NCBI GenBank assembly: GCA_963798745.1
Contig: CAWCUF010000003.1
Coordinates: 682,001-746,000, forward strand
DNA length: 64,000 nt
Direction: 5' to 3'
Source: Prado023 sp963798745
Lineage (GTDB): Bacteria > Actinomycetota > Actinomycetes > S36-B12 > CAIYMF01
The notes below the pieces were generated by a model. It ran no database searches. It was given only the letters and a program-made list of their open reading frames with translations, and was not told the origin of the DNA. The position numbers and the translations under genes are program-made. Shown here in pieces: positions 29,059 to 38,369 of the stretch (positions within the stretch are counted from its first letter, which is position 1; each line of letters opens with the position of its first letter).

Positions 29059-30354
29059 ATGTCGACACAGGCGACCTACCAGCGCACGAAGATGGATGCC
29101 TCCGACGCCGTCGCCCTGGTCCGCGACGGCGACACCGTCGTGCTGCCGATCGGGGCCGGCGAGGCGCCCGCGCTGCTGCACGCCCTCTCGGCACGCCGGC
29201 GCGAGCTGCACGGCGTCACCGTGTTCTCGCTGCTCCCGTTGGTCAAGGCCGACTACCTGGACCCCGACACCACCGAGCACGTCCGGCACTCCACCTCGTT
29301 CCTCGGAGGGACGAGTCGCGCCGGGGCGTCCGAGGGCTGGGTCGAGGTCCACCCGGCCCACTTCTCCGAGATCCCCGCGCTGCTGCGTCGCGGGTTGCTG
29401 CCCTGCGACGTGGTGTTCGCGCGCGCGTCCGCCATGGACGAGCACGGCTACTTCTCGCTCGGGCTGTCGGCCGACTACACGATGGCTGCGATCGAGCGCG
29501 CCCGGGCCGTGATCCTGGAGGTCAATCCCGGCGTGCCGTTCTGTTTCGGCGACTGCCATGTGCACGTGTCGCAGGTGGCGGCGCTGGTCGAGAGCTCGGA
29601 TCCGATCGTGGAGCTGCCCCATCCTCCGCTGGGGGAGGTCGAGCTGGCGATCGGCGGCTTCGTGGCCGACCTGATCCCCGACGGAGCCACCCTGCAGATC
29701 GGTATCGGCGCGATCCCGGACGCAGTGGTGCACCAGCTCGGGGACAAGAACGACCTGGGCATCCATACCGAGATGTTCGGCGACGGGATCCTGTCGCTGC
29801 TCGAGTCCGGGGTCGTCACCAACGCCCGCAAGAACCTGCACCCGGGGAAGATGATGGCCACCTTCGCCCTCGGTTCGCGTCGGCTCTATGAGTACATGCA
29901 CCGCAACCCTGCGCTCGAGATGCACCCCGTGGACGTGACCAACGACCCGTACCTCGCCGGCCGCAACGACCGCCTGCACTCGATCAACAGCACGCTGCAG
30001 GTCGACCTGATCGGCCAGTGCGGCTCGGAGACGCTCGGGCATCGCCCCTACTCCGGGACCGGGGGGCAGGTGGACTTCGTCCGGGCCGCGAACCGGTCCA
30101 AGGACGGCAAGGCGATCATCGTCGTGCCCTCCACGGCCAAGAAGGGCGCCGTGTCGCGCATCGCGGCTACCCTGACCACTGGCACGCATGTGACCACCGG
30201 CAAGAACGACGTGGACTACGTGGTCACCGAGTACGGGGTGGCCCAGTTGCGGGGCCGATCGATCCGCGAGCGTGCGCAGGCCCTGATCCGGATCGCCCAC
30301 CCGGACTTCCGCGACCAACTCATCGACGACCTGGCCCAGTTGCCGGCCCGTTGA
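29059..30354 (+). CDS. Acetyl-CoA hydrolase/transferase family CoA-transferase (431 aa)
   Basis: Class I CoA-transferase family, 4-hydroxybutyrate or acetyl-CoA type. The N-terminal half contains TVVLPIGAGEAPALLHAL, and the second half the signature LQIGIGAIPDAVVHQLG, followed by DLGIHTEMFGDG in which the Glu is the expected CoA-thioester nucleophile, then SGTGGQVDFVRAA. Cytosolic. It would interchange acetyl or short-chain acyl groups with CoA. Start at 29059 is the ATG nearest the family N-terminus. The divergent TetR-ACT-GNAT gene 260 bp upstream is a candidate regulator. Confidence 0.88.
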   Translation: MSTQATYQRTKMDASDAVALVRDGDTVVLPIGAGEAPALLHALSARRRELHGVTVFSLLPLVKADYLDPDTTEHVRHSTSFLGGTSRAGASEGWVEVHPAHFSEIPALLRRGLLPCDVVFARASAMDEHGYFSLGLSADYTMAAIERARAVILEVNPGVPFCFGDCHVHVSQVAALVESSDPIVELPHPPLGEVELAIGGFVADLIPDGATLQIGIGAIPDAVVHQLGDKNDLGIHTEMFGDGILSLLESGVVTNARKNLHPGKMMATFALGSRRLYEYMHRNPALEMHPVDVTNDPYLAGRNDRLHSINSTLQVDLIGQCGSETLGHRPYSGTGGQVDFVRAANRSKDGKAIIVVPSTAKKGAVSRIAATLTTGTHVTTGKNDVDYVVTEYGVAQLRGRSIRERAQALIRIAHPDFRDQLIDDLAQLPAR

Positions 30355-30567
30355 CCGGCCCATCTGCGTCGTCAGCATGGGCATGCCTGGCCGACCGCGA
30401 CGGCCCGCGGGCTTCTGGAGGATGTGCGCCGGGGTACAGCCCACGCGCCATTCCTCCAGAAATGCCGCACCGTCGACCCCCGAACTCGCGCTTGTCGAGT
30501 TCGGCCCTCATCGCTCATCGCACAAGGATGGAAAGGCTCCCTTATCCGTAACAGCACCCCCAGCATC

Positions 30568-30651
30568 GTGCTGATGGGCGGGCTGCTCGCCGCCTCCGGC
30601 GCGCTCGCCGGCTGCAGCAGCGACTCCGAGCCCGCCGCAGTGACACCTGCA
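30568..30651 (+). pseudogene. Orphan lipoprotein signal-peptide fragment
   Basis: The frame reads VLMGGLLAASGALAGC-SS, a complete lipoprotein leader with lipobox LAGC, then about ten polar residues, after which the reading turns to arginine-rich nonsense (TRRCPRRWSPRPRR) antisense to the next remnant. This looks like the 5' end of a lipoprotein gene joined to foreign or rearranged DNA. Confidence 0.5.
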
Positions 30652-31020
30652 GCAGGACGGGTGACTCGACGCTGCCCGCGTCGATGGTCGCCCCGGCCAC
30701 GACGATGCCCGGGCGGTCGTAGAGCCGCAGCGGCACTGCGCCGTCAAGGGCATCGGGCGTCGCCAGGCCCATGCCCAGGACGACTGTGTTCGCCTGGGAG
30801 ACGGCCCAGAAGTTCGCTGTGGATTCGCAGCCACCCTGGCCGAGGGTGTTGACGTTGATCGTGAGGTTGGACATGCCACGCCAGAGGTTGTTCAGCGCGA
30901 AGCAGCCGATGAACTCCGGGTTGTCGGGGTCATCGAAGCACTGGTTGTAGACCTCGATGGTGCCGTTGACCTGGACGTCGCCGGGGGCGGCCCCCAGGCC
31001 GGCACCCGGCGGATCCGAAG
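30652..31020 (-). pseudogene. Remnant of secreted carbohydrate-associated protein gene
   Basis: The minus-strand frame encodes VNGTIEVYNQC, LNNLWRGMSNLTINVN and NFWAVSQANTVVLGMGLAT, then IVVAGATIDAGSVESPVLLQV. These patterns match parts of large actinobacterial exported proteins with right-handed beta-helix folds (often labelled coagulation-factor-5/8 or GH55-like). The two parts that normally lie far apart appear joined, and both ends are missing, so the gene is internally deleted and truncated. It neighbours the beta-glucan locus and may once have been part of it. Confidence 0.55.
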
Positions 31021-31082
31021 GTGCCGACCAGCCGGGACGTGTTGACATCCGCAGCCAGCAGGGACATGCTGGTCAGCAGCAT

Positions 31083-31096
31083 AGAGAGCGCTCTCT
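31083..31096. promoter_or_regulatory. LacI/CebR-type operator AGAGAGCGCTCTCT
   Basis: Perfect 14-bp palindrome, 64 bp before the lipoprotein start at 31160. Its core GAGAGCGCTCTC is shared with the operators at 38314 and 38402. The Streptomyces CebR site, TGGGAGCGCTCCCA, has the same GAGCGCTC centre. It probably puts the lipoprotein and GH3 genes under the LacI-family protein encoded at 43253. Confidence 0.8.
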
Positions 31097-31159
31097 GTAC
31101 GTGCTCGCAATGTCGCCTGCTGGATCGGGGATCGGTCCGGATTGACCAGGGAGTTCGAT

Positions 31160-31582
31160 GTGAAGATCACCGCCCGCGCCGCCGCACCCCTTGCCAGCAT
31201 CAGTCTGGCCCTCTGCCTGACGGCGTGCTCGTCCTCGGACAGCGTCGCCGATGCCAACGCCGCGTACTGCCAGGGGGCCCAAGCCGTCCAGACCCAGTTC
31301 GAGGACCTGAAGTCCCTGATCGAGAGTGGCGCTCCGGCGGAGGCCCTCAAGGAGCAGCGCGACGTCGTCCAGAGCGCCATCCAGGCGAATTCGGTGCCGC
31401 TGTCGCAGTTGCAGGGCTCGGTCAAGACGCAGATCGGGGCCGCCAACGACGCCTTCGATCAGGCAGTGGCAGCAATCCCCGATGATGCCACCCCGGCAGA
31501 GGCTGCAGGCAGCTACAAGGCTGCCATCGATGCCTACGCCGCATCGGTCGATGCGGTCGAGTCCGAGTTGGGCTGCTCCTGA
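31160..31582 (+). CDS. Small lipoprotein, unknown (140 aa), in beta-glucan regulon
   Basis: N-terminal leader with ISLALCLTACSSSDS, lipobox LTAC (Cys at about 25). The mature part is wholly helical and Ala/Gln-rich (FEDLKSLIESGAPAEALKEQRDVVQSAIQ), with a C-terminal Cys (ESELGCS) that could pair with the Cys in NAAYCQGAQ. It would be anchored outside the membrane. GTG 31160 has GGGAG about seven bases upstream. It directly follows the operator at 31083 and precedes the GH3 gene by 25 bp, so it belongs to the same unit. Function unknown; perhaps a helper of sugar capture. Confidence 0.75.
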   Translation: MKITARAAAPLASISLALCLTACSSSDSVADANAAYCQGAQAVQTQFEDLKSLIESGAPAEALKEQRDVVQSAIQANSVPLSQLQGSVKTQIGAANDAFDQAVAAIPDDATPAEAAGSYKAAIDAYAASVDAVESELGCS

Positions 31583-31607
31583 GCGACTCCCCACCTGGAG
31601 GTGGCCC

Positions 31608-33893
31608 ATGACTGCATCCGCGCGCTACCTGGACCCCGGGCTTCCCGCTGGCGAACGGGTGGCGGACCTCCTGGGCCGCATGACGCTGCCCGAGAAGGTG
31701 GGGCAGATGCTCCAGCTCGATGCGCAGGGCGATCTGGCGGATCTGGTCTCGACTAAGCTGGCCGGGTCGCTGCTGCACGCCTCGCCCGAGCGGATGCTGG
31801 CTGCGATCGACCTGGCCGCGCGCACCCGACTGGGCATCCCCCTGCTGATGGCCGACGACGCCATCCATGGCCACTCCTTCTGGCCGGGGGCGACGATCTT
31901 CCCGACCCAGTTGGCGATGGCCTGCTCGTGGGATGCCGACCTGGTCGAGCAGATGGCCAGGGCCAGCGCCATCGAGGTGGCCGCCACGGGGCTGCACTGG
32001 ACGTTCTCCCCCGTCCTGTGCATCACCCGGGACCTGCGGTGGGGTCGGGTGGGCGAGACGTTCGGCGAGGACCCCTTCCTCATCGGTGAGCTGGGGGCGG
32101 CCATGGTCAGCGGCTACCAGGGCTCCGGGCCGGGCGATCCGAGCGGTGTCCTGGCCTGCGCCAAGCACTTCGCGGGGTACTCCGAGACCCAGGGCGGCCG
32201 CGACGCCAGCGAGGCGGACATCAGCCCACGCAAGCTGCGCTCGTGGTTCCTGCCACCGTTCGAGCGCGCGGCCCGTGCGGGCTGTCGCACGTTCATGCTC
32301 GGGTACCAGGCGATGGACGGTGTCCCGATCACCGCCAACCGATGGTTGCTCAACGATGTGCTCAAGGGCGAGTGGGGCTTCAGTGGGACGCTGGTGACCG
32401 ACTGGGACGACGTCGGGCGCATGGTGTGGGAGCAGAAGGTGTGCGCTGACTACGTGGCCGCCTCAGCTGTGGCGGTGCGGGCGGGCAACGACCTGGTCAT
32501 GACCACGCCGCAGTTCTTCGACGGTGCGCAGGCGGCGGTCGCGCAGGGCCACCTGGACGAGGCGGAGATCGATGACGCGGTCGCCCGGATCCTGCGGCTG
32601 AAGTTCGAGCTGGGCCTCTTCGAGGACCCACGCGCCCCGGACCCCGTGCGCCAGGCTGCCGTGATCGGAAGTGCTGCGCACACGCAGCTCAACCTCGAGG
32701 TGGCGCGACGCTCGCTGGTCCTGCTGCACAACGACGGGACGCTGCCCCTGGCCGGCGGACTGAGCTCCGAGGACGGCGGGCGAGCCGTGGCCGCGGGGCC
32801 TGCCCGCACCATCGCCGTCATCGGACCCAACGCCGACGATCCCCGGAGCACCCTCGGCGATTGGGCGGGCTCCTCGGGCCAGGTCGACTGGATGCCCGAG
32901 GGACACCCGCGCGCACTGGTCCAGACCGTCCTCGACGGGTTCCGGGCGCTGATCCCCGAGGACTGGACGCTCACGCACGCCCGCGGTGCCGACATCGAGG
33001 TGCTCGTGCCCGACCCGGGCGGCAACGAGTGGCACGACGGCGGGTCGAGGGTGCCGGTCTTCGCCCCGGCCCCCGTGGACGAGGAGCTGTTGGCCCAGGC
33101 AGTTGCCGCAGCCGGGACCGCCGACTACGTGGTGGCCGTCCTGGGCGACACCATCGCGCTGACCGGCGAGACCCGGTCGACGGCCACCCTCGAGCTGCAG
33201 GGTGGGCAGGTCGCCCTCCTCGATGCGCTGGTGGCCACCGGCACCCCGGTGATCGTGGTCCTGATCCACAGCAAGCCGGCGGTCCTCCCACCCTCAGCGC
33301 TGGCTGCGCATGGGCTCATCGAGGCGTTCAACCCAGGCATGCGCGGCGGCCAGGCGATCGCCGAACTGGTCCTGGGCCTGATCGAGCCCAGCGGGCACCT
33401 GCCCCTGTCGGTGCCCAGGCACGTGGGCCAGCAGCCCGTGTACTACAACCAGATCCGCGGCCAGCACGGCGAACGGTACGCAGACCTCACCCAGGAGCCG
33501 CAGTTCGTGTTCGGTGAAGGTCTGAGCTACACGACGGTCGAGTACCGCGACCTCGTCCTGGCCGAGGCCACGGTGGCCCCCGACGCCGTCATCCGGGCGC
33601 GCGTCACCCTGACCAACACCGGGTCCCGACCAGCCGTGGAGACGGTCCAGGCCTACATCAGCGATCTCGTGACCAGCGTGACGTGGGCCGAGAAGGAGTT
33701 GAAGGCCTGGCGTCAGGTCGAGGTCCTGCCCGGCCAGTCCGTCACGGCCGAGATCGAGGTGCCCGCACAGGCCTGTTCCCTGGTCACTGCCCACGGCGCC
33801 CGGATCGTCGAACCGGGACAGTTCGAACTCCTCGTCGGTTCGAGCTCACGCGCGGCTGACCTGCTCAGCGCCTCGTTCCAGATCCAGGGCTGA
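31608..33893 (+). CDS. Glycoside hydrolase family 3 beta-glucosidase, cytosolic (761 aa)
   Basis: Hydrolyses terminal beta-glucosidic (or beta-xylosidic) bonds of imported oligosaccharides. Domain order is the classical one: GH3 barrel (about 15-330, with LGIPLLMADDAIHG, RWGRVGETFGEDPFL and AKHFAGYSETQGGRDAS), nucleophile D265 in LVTDWDDV, alpha/beta sandwich (about 385-600, NLEVARRSLVLLHNDGTLPL) and fibronectin-III-like domain (last 90 residues). There is no signal peptide, so it is intracellular. GGAGGTG precedes ATG 31608. It lies 25 bp after the lipoprotein gene in the same operon. Its 3' end overlaps the convergent DUF4380 gene by 29 bp. Confidence 0.92.
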   Translation: MTASARYLDPGLPAGERVADLLGRMTLPEKVGQMLQLDAQGDLADLVSTKLAGSLLHASPERMLAAIDLAARTRLGIPLLMADDAIHGHSFWPGATIFPTQLAMACSWDADLVEQMARASAIEVAATGLHWTFSPVLCITRDLRWGRVGETFGEDPFLIGELGAAMVSGYQGSGPGDPSGVLACAKHFAGYSETQGGRDASEADISPRKLRSWFLPPFERAARAGCRTFMLGYQAMDGVPITANRWLLNDVLKGEWGFSGTLVTDWDDVGRMVWEQKVCADYVAASAVAVRAGNDLVMTTPQFFDGAQAAVAQGHLDEAEIDDAVARILRLKFELGLFEDPRAPDPVRQAAVIGSAAHTQLNLEVARRSLVLLHNDGTLPLAGGLSSEDGGRAVAAGPARTIAVIGPNADDPRSTLGDWAGSSGQVDWMPEGHPRALVQTVLDGFRALIPEDWTLTHARGADIEVLVPDPGGNEWHDGGSRVPVFAPAPVDEELLAQAVAAAGTADYVVAVLGDTIALTGETRSTATLELQGGQVALLDALVATGTPVIVVLIHSKPAVLPPSALAAHGLIEAFNPGMRGGQAIAELVLGLIEPSGHLPLSVPRHVGQQPVYYNQIRGQHGERYADLTQEPQFVFGEGLSYTTVEYRDLVLAEATVAPDAVIRARVTLTNTGSRPAVETVQAYISDLVTSVTWAEKELKAWRQVEVLPGQSVTAEIEVPAQACSLVTAHGARIVEPGQFELLVGSSSRAADLLSASFQIQG

Positions 33894-34782
33894 ACGTCTC
33901 ACCGCGTCCCAGCAGCGCGCGGATCGCCTCGAGGAGTTCCGGTGTGAGCCGATCGGTCGGCACGCAGGCGTCGAGGGTGTCGAAGCGCCATTCGACCTCG
34001 TAGCTGAGACTGGCTCCGGGCGCCAGGACCTGGTAGGTGCCCTGGTTCTCCAGCTCGATGTAGTCACGCTCGATGCTGAAGAAGAGTTCGAGTTCCGCCT
34101 GCCGCGGCGCCATCTGTTGCGGGGTGAGGTCGGGGAAGATCCGCAGGAAGATCACACCGTCGTGGAGGTGGGCGACCCAGCCGCGGGCGTCGGTGAAGAA
34201 CTTGGAGGTCCTCGTGACCGCTGGGACGGGGATGCTCGCGTGCCCGCCTGTCTCCGAGTAGCCCTCGAAGGTCCGCTCCGATCGGGTGTGCAGGAACGTG
34301 CAGCCAGGATCCTCCCGCTGCTTGGCCAGGCGGTCGTCGTCTGCGAACCGCGCTCCCAGCGCCCACACGAGCAGACCCCTACGAGGCGCGCGGGTGACCT
34401 GCCATGGCGCCACTGCCTGGGGCCGCGGCCAGGTGTTGGTCATCACGAAGGCGAACCGCACCGAGTCCATGCCCAGCACGAAGCGCTTGGCCACCTGCAG
34501 CCCGAAGTCCGGGTCCGCCGAACTGCGCACGGCCAGCATTGTTGCCGACTGTTCGACGATCTCGTAGGGCGCACCATCAAGCACCGGTGGCGGGGGCCAC
34601 TCGAACAGCGACTGTGGGCTCGGCCAGAACGTGTCGCCGTGGTATCCGGGGACCCGTCCCGGGGGTACCAGCAGCTCGACGCCCCGATAGCTGAGGCTGG
34701 CCAGGCGCCCACCCTCGGCGGGCCGGAACTGGGCCTGCACCGAGCCATGCTGCTTGGCCAGGTCGATCACACCGGGCTCCAT
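33865..34782 (-). CDS. DUF4380 / galactose-mutarotase-like protein (305 aa)
   Basis: Beta-sandwich protein of the aldose-1-epimerase-like fold; the segment EGGRLASLSYRGVELL near 24-39 and FWPSPQSLFEWPPPPVL match the DUF4380 pattern. Whether it epimerises a sugar is unknown; typical mutarotase His/Glu residues are not clearly placed. It lies 41 bp downstream of the phosphorylase gene on the same strand and is probably cotranscribed. A role in anomer interconversion of the released glucose or glucose-1-phosphate product is an inference. It converges with and overlaps the GH3 gene. Confidence 0.7.
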   Translation of the reverse strand: MEPGVIDLAKQHGSVQAQFRPAEGGRLASLSYRGVELLVPPGRVPGYHGDTFWPSPQSLFEWPPPPVLDGAPYEIVEQSATMLAVRSSADPDFGLQVAKRFVLGMDSVRFAFVMTNTWPRPQAVAPWQVTRAPRRGLLVWALGARFADDDRLAKQREDPGCTFLHTRSERTFEGYSETGGHASIPVPAVTRTSKFFTDARGWVAHLHDGVIFLRIFPDLTPQQMAPRQAELELFFSIERDYIELENQGTYQVLAPGASLSYEVEWRFDTLDACVPTDRLTPELLEAIRALLGRGETFSPGSGTRR

Positions 34783-34823
34783 CCCAGCGTGATCGACCTG
34801 GGTCCGGTGTGCCCGCGCCCCGG

Positions 34824-37800
34824 TCAGGGGAGGGCCGGGATCCGCACCTCGATCCGGTCCGCCGTCCCGCGGCGCTCGAAGATGCTGGCGCTGAGCTCAG
34901 CCCCGATCCGGGCACCGGGACAGTCCACAACGCTGCCGTCGGCGAGGTGGACCGCGACGCTCAGGGACTGCGCCCGGTGGTAGACCACCGGGACCTGGCA
35001 GAACGTATACGCCAAGGAGTCGGTGCTCAGCTCAACCTGCCCGGGGTTGCCCAGGACGTCGATGTAGTCGAAGGTCACCGGCCCGCTGAGCCACTCGCTG
35101 GCGCGCAACCGGATCGGCGCGAAGACGATCTGGCCGTCGGCGACCCGCAGACCCAGCTCGCCGAGACGGGTGAGCACCTCCTCCTTGACCTGACCGGTCA
35201 TGCCGGGCTGCCGGGCACCGCGCCCGGCCGGAGTATGCGAGTAGGGGTCGATCGGGAAGGCTCCGTACACGGCGGCAGGCTTGGCGTACCCGAGCCCGGC
35301 GCGCACATCCTCGTAGGCCTCGGACAGTGCCTGCACGGTCTGCGTGGATTCGCCGTCGGCAACGGCCCGCTCGAGGGTCTCCTGCACCGACAGCAGCAGC
35401 TTGGACACCATGTGCCAGTAGATGCTGCCCAGGCCCTCGTAGGCGAAGAACGACCCGGATCGGCCGGTGAATTCCGAGTGGTTGAAGACCTCCTCGAAGA
35501 TCGTGAGCAGTTCCGCGCGGTCGGTCGCGACCAACTCCGCGAGGGTCGGCTCACCTGCCAGCCGGTCCAGGGCCGCCTCGATGTCACGCGCGTTGCGGAT
35601 CGGCGCCGCGAAGTGCAGGTCACCGTGCACATCGCCAACCACCAGGCTGCGATCCCCGGCCGCGACGAGGGCCCCGATCAGCGCGCATCGTTCCGCCCGG
35701 GACGCCGGGATCCGGTTGCGATCCACGAACCCCGCCAGGTCCTTGTCCGGGTACAGGAGGTAGCTGTGCTGATCCTCCCGATACAGGGGGCTCCTGCGCA
35801 GCCCGGCGAGCAACGCCAGGGACGCCTGGGCATCCAACTGGCCGCTGCCCAGCATCGCGACCTGCCCCTCCAGCATCTCCGGCAGGCGGCGGATCGTGGC
35901 GGTGCCGTCAGTGAGGTCCAGGATGTTGTACGAGTGGTACAGCGAGTCTGGGCGGAGGTTGGCCGCCAGGCTGGTCTCCACGTAGGAGCGCACCAGCGCG
36001 AGCAGCGCCTGGACCCGCGTGCCGGAGACCTCGGACTGCGTGCCCGTGAAGCCCGCGTACACCCGCGCTCGGTAAGCACCGCCAGCCGAGCCGAGGTCGT
36101 CCATGAACCCACGCCTGGAACGGTCCGAGAAGCCGCTGTCGAGGTGCGGCCGATGAGCCTCGAGCGCATCCGTCACACCGTCGACCAGCTCGGCGAGCTC
36201 CTCGGTGACGCGCACGTCGTCGGTGAGCAGGCTCTGGGCGAACTCCACGTAGCGCCGCAACTGCGCCAGCGTGACCACCGACAGCCCGCGACCGACGAGG
36301 GCGTTGTTGGCGTCGTTCCACTCCGGGCGCTGGGTGTTCATCCAGACCCCGCCGTCCGGCACGAGGTTCACGACCTTGGCCAGCAGCAGCAGGAGCAGCT
36401 TCTCGGCCAGGTTCACCCGCACCAGATCCCCGTCCGGCCCGTGCACAAGGCGCCCGTCGGCTCCGGATCGGGCCACCCGTGCCGCGATCCGGGAGGCGTG
36501 GTCGGTGTCGAAGGTGATGGTCTCGTAGGGGTCCTCGATCACCTCGGCGTACGGGGCGATCCGGTAGGGCACATCGGCGTGGGTGAAGATCTCGGCGCCC
36601 CGCAGCGCCTCGAGCCGGCCGGGATGGAACCGGCGGGAGGTCTCCAGGAGCTTGAGCAGGTAGATGATCTGGTGGTCACTCCAGTAGCCGATGTTGGCCC
36701 AGGGGTTGTCCGGCTCGGGCACCTCCCAGTCGATGCCGGCGCGCGAGATCCGGTAGGGGTTGTACCCATCGGCGGTGGTGGCATCCAGGAATACCGCGAT
36801 CATCGACTCGAGATACTCCGGGAACGACCACGCCAGGGCCTCCCAGTTCTGGAAGATGTCGCGCCAGTTGCCCTCGAAGCTCAACCGCGGATTGCCGTGC
36901 GCGTCCCGCAGCGCGATCTCGAAGGTGTTCCACGGCCGGGAGGGATCACCGTGGCGCCTGCTGAACGTCAGCGGCAGGTACTCCATCCCCAGGCGCGCAA
37001 GGTCGGGATCCCGGCTCCCACGCGCAGCGTGCACCAGCTCCCCGATGGTCACAGTCGCCGGCAACTCGGCCAGCAGGTCAGCACATCGGCCCAGGGTCGC
37101 CGGGCTGCGCTGCTCGACGAAGGATCGGAAGTCACCGGCGTCGATCCGATAGCCGTCGGCGGGCACGCCACCGCGCATCACGTTGAACAGGACATTCGCA
37201 CCGTGGTGGGCGGTCGCCAGCTCCTCACCGGTGACCTGCAGGCCGTCGGCGGAGGCCACGATCCGCTCGAGGTCGGTCCGGCTGGCGCACACGTCGGCAT
37301 CCAGGAGCAGCGCCAACTCGTCGGGCCGGGTCAGCAGGTCACGCAGGGCCACGACGTCGGCGGCATCCGCCTCGACGTCGCCGACGATGCTCCACGTCCG
37401 CCGCTCCCCCGCTGCGAACGACAGCCGGGCGTGGACGAGGTAGGCGCCGCGCAGGCCGCGGACGTCATGCTCGGGTCGCACCGCACCGCCGCGCTTGAAC
37501 GCCGCCACCTGGCTCGTGGACACCAGGTGCTCGACCTGGTCGAGGCCGACCTGCCACACGACGTTGGCGTGCAGGGACTCGCTCGGTTCGGCGAGGTCGG
37601 TCAGCCTCGAGCTGAGCGCGAAGATGCCCAGGCCGGTCCTGGCGTCGAGCTCGGCGCGCTTGTAGGCATCCAGCAGGTTGCTCAGCCGGTTCTGCACCTG
37701 AACATCCACGCCCGCCGGGAGGATGTTGACCATCCCGTCGAGCAACTCGATGTCGCAGGGCTGGTCGCCGGTGTGGCTCAGCGTGCAGGTCCGCACGATG

Positions 37801-38267
37801 CCGAACCGGCTGCCGGTCTGCCAACTCACCCGCAGGGCCAGGCCCAGGTCCCGCCGGGTCTCCTCGAAGAGGAGCGTGGCGCCCAGTGCGTCCTTGTAGA
37901 TCGTGCGGGTGAGTGGGCCACCGGACTGGACTGCCGGCGAGAACGGCTCCCAGAGGACCGGCGCACCACCGGCCGGGGTCACCCGGATCAGGCTCAACCC
38001 GCCGGTGCGCCCGGCACTCTCGCTGACCTTGTCGTCGGTGTAGTACGGGAACAGCGCCGAATCGGGGCGAACCCGACCCGCCGTCAGCCCGCCGGTACTG
38101 GAGACGAACAGCCACGGGTCGCCGGCTCCGACGACCGTCATGAAGAACGGCGGCAGCTGGTCGTAGTCATCGATCCGGTAGAACCGACGTCCGAGAAGTT
38201 CGGTGAACCCTTCCGCAGAGTCCGGCTCCGACGCGGTCTCGGGGTGATCGCGATTGTCACTGAGCAT
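34824..38267 (-). CDS. GH94/GH149/GH161-type beta-glucan phosphorylase (1147 aa)
   Basis: Very large (alpha/alpha)6-barrel enzyme. N-terminal about 330 residues form a beta-sandwich with GDPWLFVSSTGGLTAGRV; the barrel contains SFEGNWRDIFQNWEALAW (about 463-480), PWANIGYWSDHQIIYLL (about 522-537) and MNTQRPEWNDANNA (643-656). The PEWND run corresponds to the DWND general-acid motif of GH94, with D652 as candidate catalytic acid. Length near 1150 and these motifs fit GH149 or GH161 beta-1,3-glucan phosphorylases better than GH94 cellobiose phosphorylases (about 800 aa), but I cannot decide between them. Product would be glucose-1-phosphate. AGGAGG lies seven bases before ATG 38267. No signal peptide. 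Operator at 38314 controls it. Confidence 0.7.
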   Translation of the reverse strand: MLSDNRDHPETASEPDSAEGFTELLGRRFYRIDDYDQLPPFFMTVVGAGDPWLFVSSTGGLTAGRVRPDSALFPYYTDDKVSESAGRTGGLSLIRVTPAGGAPVLWEPFSPAVQSGGPLTRTIYKDALGATLLFEETRRDLGLALRVSWQTGSRFGIVRTCTLSHTGDQPCDIELLDGMVNILPAGVDVQVQNRLSNLLDAYKRAELDARTGLGIFALSSRLTDLAEPSESLHANVVWQVGLDQVEHLVSTSQVAAFKRGGAVRPEHDVRGLRGAYLVHARLSFAAGERRTWSIVGDVEADAADVVALRDLLTRPDELALLLDADVCASRTDLERIVASADGLQVTGEELATAHHGANVLFNVMRGGVPADGYRIDAGDFRSFVEQRSPATLGRCADLLAELPATVTIGELVHAARGSRDPDLARLGMEYLPLTFSRRHGDPSRPWNTFEIALRDAHGNPRLSFEGNWRDIFQNWEALAWSFPEYLESMIAVFLDATTADGYNPYRISRAGIDWEVPEPDNPWANIGYWSDHQIIYLLKLLETSRRFHPGRLEALRGAEIFTHADVPYRIAPYAEVIEDPYETITFDTDHASRIAARVARSGADGRLVHGPDGDLVRVNLAEKLLLLLLAKVVNLVPDGGVWMNTQRPEWNDANNALVGRGLSVVTLAQLRRYVEFAQSLLTDDVRVTEELAELVDGVTDALEAHRPHLDSGFSDRSRRGFMDDLGSAGGAYRARVYAGFTGTQSEVSGTRVQALLALVRSYVETSLAANLRPDSLYHSYNILDLTDGTATIRRLPEMLEGQVAMLGSGQLDAQASLALLAGLRRSPLYREDQHSYLLYPDKDLAGFVDRNRIPASRAERCALIGALVAAGDRSLVVGDVHGDLHFAAPIRNARDIEAALDRLAGEPTLAELVATDRAELLTIFEEVFNHSEFTGRSGSFFAYEGLGSIYWHMVSKLLLSVQETLERAVADGESTQTVQALSEAYEDVRAGLGYAKPAAVYGAFPIDPYSHTPAGRGARQPGMTGQVKEEVLTRLGELGLRVADGQIVFAPIRLRASEWLSGPVTFDYIDVLGNPGQVELSTDSLAYTFCQVPVVYHRAQSLSVAVHLADGSVVDCPGARIGAELSASIFERRGTADRIEVRIPALP

Positions 38268-38313
38268 GCGGGGGCCTCCTGTGTCGCCATCGGTCCACGT
38301 TCCCACCCGATGT

Positions 38314-38331
38314 GGGGAGAGCGCTCTCCCC
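38314..38331. promoter_or_regulatory. LacI/CebR-type operator GGGGAGAGCGCTCTCCCC
   Basis: Perfect 18-bp palindrome in the divergent spacer, 46 bp upstream of the phosphorylase start on the minus strand. The flanks also match partly (TGTG ... CACA). Placed to repress the phosphorylase-DUF4380 operon. Confidence 0.85.
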
Positions 38332-38369
38332 GCACAATGTCACGATTTGACAACGGTGCGCAAGGCCCC

